Of a stretch of 8,974 bases of DNA, positions 4,957 to 8,974 are shown one piece after another. Source of the DNA: Sulfurimonas sp. (GTDB lineage Bacteria; Campylobacterota; Campylobacteria; Campylobacterales; Sulfurimonadaceae). The DNA is taken from NCBI GenBank assembly GCA_015663215.1, contig DQSP01000217.1, positions 1-8,974 on the forward strand. Reading direction: 5' to 3'. The notes under the pieces are model-generated. The model saw nothing but the letters and a program-made list of their open reading frames with translations, had not been told where the DNA came from and made no database searches. The position numbers were made by a program, and so were the translations under genes. The number at the start of each line of letters is the position of its first letter. Position 1 is the stretch's first letter.

Positions 4957-6756
4957 ATGTGTGGAGTGTTTGGAATAATTGGCAAGTATAATGAGAACAA
5001 AGCAAAGAATGCTCTAAATAAGCTTTCACATCGTGGACCTGACCACTGTGGCATAGTTCAAAAAGAGAGACTCTTTTTTGCACATCAACGTCTTTCCATA
5101 GAAGATACTCATCATCGCTCACACCAACCTCTCAAACATCAAAATATTCTACTCTCCTTTAATGGTGAGATATATAACTTCAAAGAGCTCAAACGCAAGC
5201 TTGATTTTGAGTTTCAAACACAGAGTGACAGTGAAGTGATTATCGCGGCTTTCCTAAAATGGGGTGTCGATTTTGTGCAACACTTTAGAGGTATGTTTGC
5301 GATTGCACTTCTTGATGGAGATACTCTTTATCTTTTTCGTGACAGGCTTGGGAAAAAACCTCTTTTTTATCTCAATGGTGACTCATTTATTTTTGCTTCG
5401 GAGATAAAAGCTCTTGTTCCCTACCTGAAAAAAAACGAGATGAATGAAGATGCTCTGCTTTCTTATTTATCTTTTTTAGCACCAACGCCACCTTTTACTT
5501 TTTTTAAAAATATATGTACTTTAGCAGCAGGAGAATATGCTATTTATAAAGATAATACTTTGCTTATACAAAGATATTATGATATTTTATCCACTAGATC
5601 AAAGATTATTACAGATAGTCATGAAGCCATAAAAAGTATAGAAAAAGTTTTAGAAGAGTCAATGGTGCTGCGTTTAAATAGTGATGCTTCTACTGCATCT
5701 TTGCTTTCTGGCGGCATAGATAGTGCTACCATAAACTACTATGCAAAGAAACAAGGTCTAAATCTACCGACTTATACACTCGGTTATAAAGAGTTCACGA
5801 AGTATGATGAGCGAGAAAATGCAAAAGCAACGGCTGAGTTTTTAGGCATACAAAACACAGAAGTTGAGATAGATGAAGAGATGTTTATAAATGCAAGTGA
5901 AAAAGTTTTAGATACATTGGACCAGCCCTTAAATGACCCTGCCGCAGTACCTCTTTATCTACTTTATGAGAAGATAAAAGAAGATGGACATAAAGTAGTT
6001 TTGAGTGGAGAGGGAAGTGATGAACTCTTTTTAGGGTATAGACAGTACTTTGAGTATCTTGACATCGAGAGTGCGGGAAATTTAGCTCATAAAAATTGGC
6101 TCAAGAAGTACTTCCGTGCTAACTTTTCTATGAATAGAGAGTGGGAGTGGTATAAAAGAGTTTTTGATGATACTTTGCTTTTTCGTACGAGTGGAGAGAG
6201 TTTTACTGACTTGCAAAAAAATGCTTTAATGAAAAGAAATGTCAAAGACAATGCAAGTTTAAAGTACTTAGCAGACTATAGAGAAAGGTTTGTTAACTCT
6301 GGGCATACAGATGAATCTACTTGGTACTCATACATAGACCTAAACCTCTTTCAAGCAGAGCACTTCTTAACTAAACTTGACCGTGTAAGTATGGCTCACT
6401 CTATCGAGTCACGCACTCCTTTTTTAGATCACAAACTCGTGGAGACTATTTTTAGTATAGATCCAAAACTCCGTTACGAAGAGGGTATTACAAAATCTTT
6501 ACTCAAAAAAGTGATGCATGGAAAACTAGATGAAAGAATCCTCAAACGCAAGAAGAAAGGTTTTGCAAATCCATATATGGAGTACCTCATAAACTCCAAA
6601 AAAATAGAACTCATCAAAGAAGTAAACAGACAAACAGGCTTGTTTAGGGAAGAGAAACTCGATGAGTATATTAAGGGTGCAGGTACGGGGAATTTTAAAC
6701 AACATATTTGGGGACTTTATGTACTCTCTCACTGGATAAAGAAAAATCTACTTTAA
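4957..6756 (+). CDS. asnB: Asparagine synthetase, glutamine-hydrolysing (AsnB)
   Basis: This cytoplasmic two-domain enzyme converts aspartate, glutamine and ATP to asparagine, glutamate, AMP and pyrophosphate. The N-terminal class II glutaminase domain (about 1-205) begins MCGVFGI, with Cys2 exposed as nucleophile after Met removal, and has HRGPD (25-29), QRLSI (44-48), NGEIYN (69-74) and RDRLGKKPLFY (128-138). The synthetase domain (about 225-520) has the pyrophosphate-binding P-loop SGGIDS (251-256), the LSGEGSDELFLGY motif (349-361) and the KLDRVSMAHSIESRTPFLDH block (473-492). The length of 599 is normal for AsnB. AAGGG lies 9 nt before the ATG; candidate -10 boxes (TATAAG 4916, TATGTT 4924) are ambiguous. 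It is the first plus-strand gene after the divergent spacer. AsnB-like proteins in some bacteria amidate cell-surface sugars or peptides, but no such genes are adjacent, so free asparagine synthesis is the best reading. Confidence 0.95.
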   Translation: MCGVFGIIGKYNENKAKNALNKLSHRGPDHCGIVQKERLFFAHQRLSIEDTHHRSHQPLKHQNILLSFNGEIYNFKELKRKLDFEFQTQSDSEVIIAAFLKWGVDFVQHFRGMFAIALLDGDTLYLFRDRLGKKPLFYLNGDSFIFASEIKALVPYLKKNEMNEDALLSYLSFLAPTPPFTFFKNICTLAAGEYAIYKDNTLLIQRYYDILSTRSKIITDSHEAIKSIEKVLEESMVLRLNSDASTASLLSGGIDSATINYYAKKQGLNLPTYTLGYKEFTKYDERENAKATAEFLGIQNTEVEIDEEMFINASEKVLDTLDQPLNDPAAVPLYLLYEKIKEDGHKVVLSGEGSDELFLGYRQYFEYLDIESAGNLAHKNWLKKYFRANFSMNREWEWYKRVFDDTLLFRTSGESFTDLQKNALMKRNVKDNASLKYLADYRERFVNSGHTDESTWYSYIDLNLFQAEHFLTKLDRVSMAHSIESRTPFLDHKLVETIFSIDPKLRYEEGITKSLLKKVMHGKLDERILKRKKKGFANPYMEYLINSKKIELIKEVNRQTGLFREEKLDEYIKGAGTGNFKQHIWGLYVLSHWIKKNLL

Positions 6757-6758
6757 TA

Positions 6759-6767
6759 TGCTAGAAT
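6759..6767 (+). promoter_or_regulatory. Extended -10 promoter for the symporter gene
   Basis: TGCTAGAAT provides an extended -10 (TGn plus TAGAAT) just after the asnB stop. It predicts transcription start near 6774 and a leader of about 15 nt before the TTG start at 6789. No -35 match is seen. It suggests that the transporter pair can be transcribed independently of asnB, although read-through is also likely because no terminator lies in between. Confidence 0.45.
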
Positions 6768-6776
6768 TACACCTTT

Positions 6777-6783
6777 AAAGGGA
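6777..6783 (+). promoter_or_regulatory. Shine-Dalgarno AAAGGGA supporting a TTG start
   Basis: AAAGGGA lies 5 nt before the TTG at 6789-6791. No in-frame ATG at a sensible position precedes the first membrane helix, so this site fixes the symporter start on TTG. Confidence 0.7.
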
Positions 6784-6788
6784 TAAAT

Positions 6789-8009
6789 TTGATACAAAAA
6801 CTAAAAAAATATACTACAACAAATACACTAGTGATACTCGGCATCATACTCGGTGTGACATTTGGCTTACTATTTCCAGAACTAGCACTCAAACAAAAAG
6901 TCATAGGTACTGCATTTATATACTTTCTTAAAATGATAGTCGTGCCTTTAGTTTTCTCTAGTATCTTTGTAGCTATCTTAGGTTTAGGCTCCATTGAGCA
7001 TCTTAAACGCCTTGGTATTCGTACTATTGGGCTGTATATGTTGACAACGGCTCTTGCGACTATCTTGGCTATTGTTGCTATGAATATCTTTCATATAGGG
7101 GAGTATGTAAGTAGTGAGGGTTTAGAGTTTGCTAAAGCTCACACTGTGGCACCTTTTTCTTTAGAAGCGATGTTTTTGAGTTTTATACCGACAAATATTT
7201 TTGACTCTTTAAGTAGTGGTTCTATGATGCAGATAATAGTTTTTGCAGTGCTTTTTGGTGTAGCATCTTTGCACCTTATAGAAAAACAACAAGAACCTCT
7301 TGTGCGCTTTTTCACTTCTGTGAGTGAAGCAATGCTCATAGTCTCTGAGTGGATTATTAAACTGACTCCTATCGGTGTTTTTTCTCTTATCTCTTATGTC
7401 ATAGCCGATCAAGGTATTGATGTGATTTTGGGTCTGTATGAGTACATTTTACTTGTTGTTGGAGTTATCATCTTTCATGGTGTTATTACACTTCCTTTAG
7501 TGTTGAAGTTTTTTGCAAAGATAAATCCGTATGAGTATATGCTTTCAGTTAGAGAAGCGACTATCATGGCATTTTCAACTGCATCTTCAGCGGCTACTCT
7601 TCCTGTAAGTATGCGCATAGTTGAAGAGGTAGGTGGTGTTGATAAAAAAACAGCTTCATTTGTGCTTCCTCTTGGGGCTACTGTTTCTATGGATGGAACA
7701 GCTGCTTATCTTAGCATCGCTGTTTTATATATCGCTAACATTTCAGGTGCACTCCTTAGCTTTGGTGATCAAGTACTTCTTGGAGTCACAGTTGTTTCTC
7801 TGAGCATCGGAGTAGCGGCTCTTCCTAGTGCATCGCTTGTTATGATGGTTGTTATCCTTAATCAGTTAGGCTTACCAGTTGAGTATATCGCAGTAGTCGT
7901 AGCGGTAGATAGAATCCTCGATATGTGTCGTACTTCCCTTAATGTAACTTCAGACTTAGTAGTGACAAAAATAATAGACACATATGAAAAACGAAACACA
8001 GAAGTTTAA
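6789..8009 (+). CDS. Cation/dicarboxylate or acidic amino acid symporter (SDF/DAACS family, GltPh-like)
   Basis: This is an inner-membrane secondary transporter of the glutamate/dicarboxylate symporter family (406 aa, 8 helices plus two re-entrant hairpins). HP1 is TASSAATLPVSMR (264-276). TM7 has LPLGATVSMDGTAAY (293-307). HP2 has ALPSASLVM (344-352). TM8 has DRILDMCRTSLNVTSD (374-389). By alignment from memory to GltPh, Asp378, Arg381, Asn385 and Asp389 match D394, R397, N401 and D405. The conserved Arg381 points to an acidic substrate such as aspartate, glutamate or a C4-dicarboxylate. Na3-site ligands Tyr83, Thr86, Thr87 and Asp302 are present, but the near-invariant Asn of NMDGT is Ser300. 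The start is TTG with a strong ribosome binding site. The 3' end overlaps the EamA permease gene by 26 nt, so the two are co-expressed. Whether coupling is Na+ or H+ cannot be read from the sequence. Confidence 0.92.
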   Translation: MIQKLKKYTTTNTLVILGIILGVTFGLLFPELALKQKVIGTAFIYFLKMIVVPLVFSSIFVAILGLGSIEHLKRLGIRTIGLYMLTTALATILAIVAMNIFHIGEYVSSEGLEFAKAHTVAPFSLEAMFLSFIPTNIFDSLSSGSMMQIIVFAVLFGVASLHLIEKQQEPLVRFFTSVSEAMLIVSEWIIKLTPIGVFSLISYVIADQGIDVILGLYEYILLVVGVIIFHGVITLPLVLKFFAKINPYEYMLSVREATIMAFSTASSAATLPVSMRIVEEVGGVDKKTASFVLPLGATVSMDGTAAYLSIAVLYIANISGALLSFGDQVLLGVTVVSLSIGVAALPSASLVMMVVILNQLGLPVEYIAVVVAVDRILDMCRTSLNVTSDLVVTKIIDTYEKRNTEV

Positions 8010-8850
8010 ATACCTCTTACTCCTTGCCATGCTTCTTTGGGGAGGTGGTTGGACAGCACTGAAGATTCTCACATACACTCAAACTATAGAGCTTATTATC
8101 TTCTGGCGTTTTTTTCTTATGAGCCTTACTTTTATTCCTATACTTTATGTTTTTAATCAACCCATCGCGCTCAATAAAAAAGCACTCCTATACATTGGTA
8201 GCAGTTCTATTTTAAACATCTTGTTTATGATTTTTTCTTTCATTGGTATATCTGCTGGACTTGCTGGGAGTGGAAGTGTTATTATCACAACATTTAGCCC
8301 AGTTTTGACTTTTATACTCTTTGCTTTGATTTATAAAAAACATCTTACTTCAACCCAGTACTTTTCATTATTTCTTGGACTTCTTGGAGGTTTCATACTC
8401 TTAGAGTTAGATGATGTATCACTCTTTTTACAAAGCTCAAACATCTACTTTTTACTCTGTGCTTTAGTCTGGGCTGGAGTGACTCTTCTCTCTCAGCACT
8501 CCGCAAAACATATACATCCCATTCACTATAGTTTTTTTATCTCTATTATTGCTACTATTGCATCGTTTATTTATGCTTTTGATGCAGACCTACTGAGTGT
8601 ATTTGATGAGGGTTTGAAGTTTTGGGTATCACTTATCTATCTCGCTGTTTTTGGTCAAGCAGTAGCTACTACCATCTTTTTTATGGCATCTTCAAAGCTT
8701 GGAAGTCAAACTACAAGTTCATTTATGTTTTTGGTACCATTCTTTGCACTTCTAAGTGCATGGTTTATCTTAGATGAAGCAATAGAGTTACATATTATTG
8801 TTGGTGGTTGTATAAGTATGTTGGCAGTATACTATCTCAATAAAAAATAG
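7984..8850 (+). CDS. EamA/DMT-superfamily permease (RhaT/YdcZ-like exporter)
   Basis: This integral inner-membrane protein of 288 aa has about ten hydrophobic helices arranged as two EamA repeats (approximately 10-140 and 150-286). The first repeat opens with LLLLAMLLWGGGWTALKIL, the hallmark W-G-x-x-[FW] first helix of DMT transporters. The second opens with CALVWAGVTLLSQHSAK (153-169). The last helices contain the PFFALLSAWFILDEAIE pattern (251-267), the usual P-x(4-6)-[GA]-x-[LFI]-x-LxE motif of this family. Family members mostly export amino acids or other small metabolites; the substrate here is unknown. The start codon lies within the symporter gene (26-nt overlap) with no clear Shine-Dalgarno, so translation depends on coupling. 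An internal ATG at 8029 would delete half of the first helix and is not credible. Pairing of an uptake symporter with an exporter suggests linked handling of the same or related metabolites, but this is inference. Confidence 0.9.
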   Translation: MKNETQKFKYLLLLAMLLWGGGWTALKILTYTQTIELIIFWRFFLMSLTFIPILYVFNQPIALNKKALLYIGSSSILNILFMIFSFIGISAGLAGSGSVIITTFSPVLTFILFALIYKKHLTSTQYFSLFLGLLGGFILLELDDVSLFLQSSNIYFLLCALVWAGVTLLSQHSAKHIHPIHYSFFISIIATIASFIYAFDADLLSVFDEGLKFWVSLIYLAVFGQAVATTIFFMASSKLGSQTTSSFMFLVPFFALLSAWFILDEAIELHIIVGGCISMLAVYYLNKK

Positions 8851-8868
8851 CTTTAAAGTTATATTTAT

Positions 8869-8885
8869 TATAATTAAAATATAAT
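8869..8885 (+). promoter_or_regulatory. Tandem TATAAT -10 elements before the oxidoreductase gene
   Basis: Two perfect TATAAT hexamers (8869-8874 and 8880-8885) lie in the 54-nt gap. The second would start transcription near 8892, just before the ribosome binding site GAGGT (8896-8900). Which is used is unclear because the stretch is almost pure A/T. The downstream one is embedded in an AAAATA-TAA-TATTTT palindrome (8876-8890). Confidence 0.5.
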
Positions 8886-8904
8886 ATTTTCAAATGAGGT
8901 ACAA

Positions 8905-8974
8905 ATGAAAAAAATATTAATACTCGGTGGTGGTTTTGCTGGACTTGACGGGGCCATACATCTTAAAAAATTAA
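8905..8974 (+). CDS. FAD/NAD(P)-dependent oxidoreductase (NDH-2/SQR-like), 5' fragment
   Basis: Only the first 23 codons are in the window. They start with ATG 4 nt after GAGGT and encode a beta strand KKILILGGGFAGLDGAI with the GxGxxG dinucleotide-binding fingerprint (GGGFAG, residues 8-13). This N-terminus is typical of pyridine nucleotide-disulfide oxidoreductase-fold flavoproteins, especially type II NADH dehydrogenases and related sulfide:quinone oxidoreductases, whose N-terminal Rossmann unit binds FAD. Those are membrane-associated quinone reductases, which fits a respiratory chemolithotroph, but so short a fragment cannot separate them from other members of the fold. Two TATAAT boxes just upstream suggest its own promoter. 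Confidence 0.8.
   Translation, partial: MKKILILGGGFAGLDGAIHLKKL

Noticed and set aside
6526..7412. Minus-strand frames opposite the end of asnB and the symporter
   Set aside because: They are antisense to strongly recognised proteins and have no independent support.
8876..8890. AAAATA-TAA-TATTTT palindrome after the EamA gene as a terminator
   Set aside because: The stem is only six A/T pairs with a 3-nt loop, too weak for a terminator, and it overlaps a TATAAT box upstream of the next gene.

Overview
This window looks like a chromosomal stretch of a free-living Campylobacterota bacterium (former Epsilonproteobacteria, Sulfurimonas-like). I infer this from the AT-rich, tightly packed genes, the near-consensus TATAAT -10 elements without clear -35 boxes, two well-supported TTG starts, and the protein repertoire. 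The genus is a guess from style, not from an alignment.

Left part (1-3704, all minus strand): a compact cobamide (vitamin B12) late-assembly operon. In transcription order it holds a small cysteine-rich putative metal-binding protein, an APH/ThrB-type small-molecule kinase, a 28-codon mini-ORF, a CobD/CobC-type PLP-dependent threonine-phosphate decarboxylase, and cobyric acid synthase (CobQ/CbiP), whose 3' end leaves the window. The genes touch or overlap (0 nt, 9 nt, 4 nt and 14 nt junctions), so they are probably translated in a coupled way. Together they can be read as a route from a hydroxy-amino acid to its phosphate (kinase), then to the aminoalkyl phosphate linker (decarboxylase), with CobQ amidating the corrin ring that receives it. 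The Cys-rich protein plus kinase plus decarboxylase set recalls the single multifunctional CobD of Methanosarcina mazei, here possibly split over three genes. This is the most interesting part of the window.

Middle (3705-4956): a 48-68 nt divergent promoter region separates the cobamide operon from a 123-aa orphan on the plus strand. That orphan ends tail-to-tail, with overlapping stop codons, against a minus-strand pair: a NifU C-terminal-domain Fe-S scaffold protein and, 3 nt downstream, an acidic Gly-rich 142-aa orphan. A 122-nt divergent spacer containing an AT-only inverted repeat separates nifU-like from asnB.

Right part (4957-8974, all plus strand): glutamine-hydrolysing asparagine synthetase (asnB), then after a short promoter-bearing gap a TTG-started Na+/dicarboxylate-amino acid symporter (SDF/DAACS family) that overlaps a 10-TM EamA/DMT-family permease by 26 nt. 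The window ends in the first 23 codons of a FAD/NAD(P)-dependent oxidoreductase (NDH-2/SQR-like) behind its own AT-rich promoter region. I see no rRNA, tRNA, CRISPR array, insertion sequence or convincing rho-independent terminator, and no gap over 300 nt without a gene.
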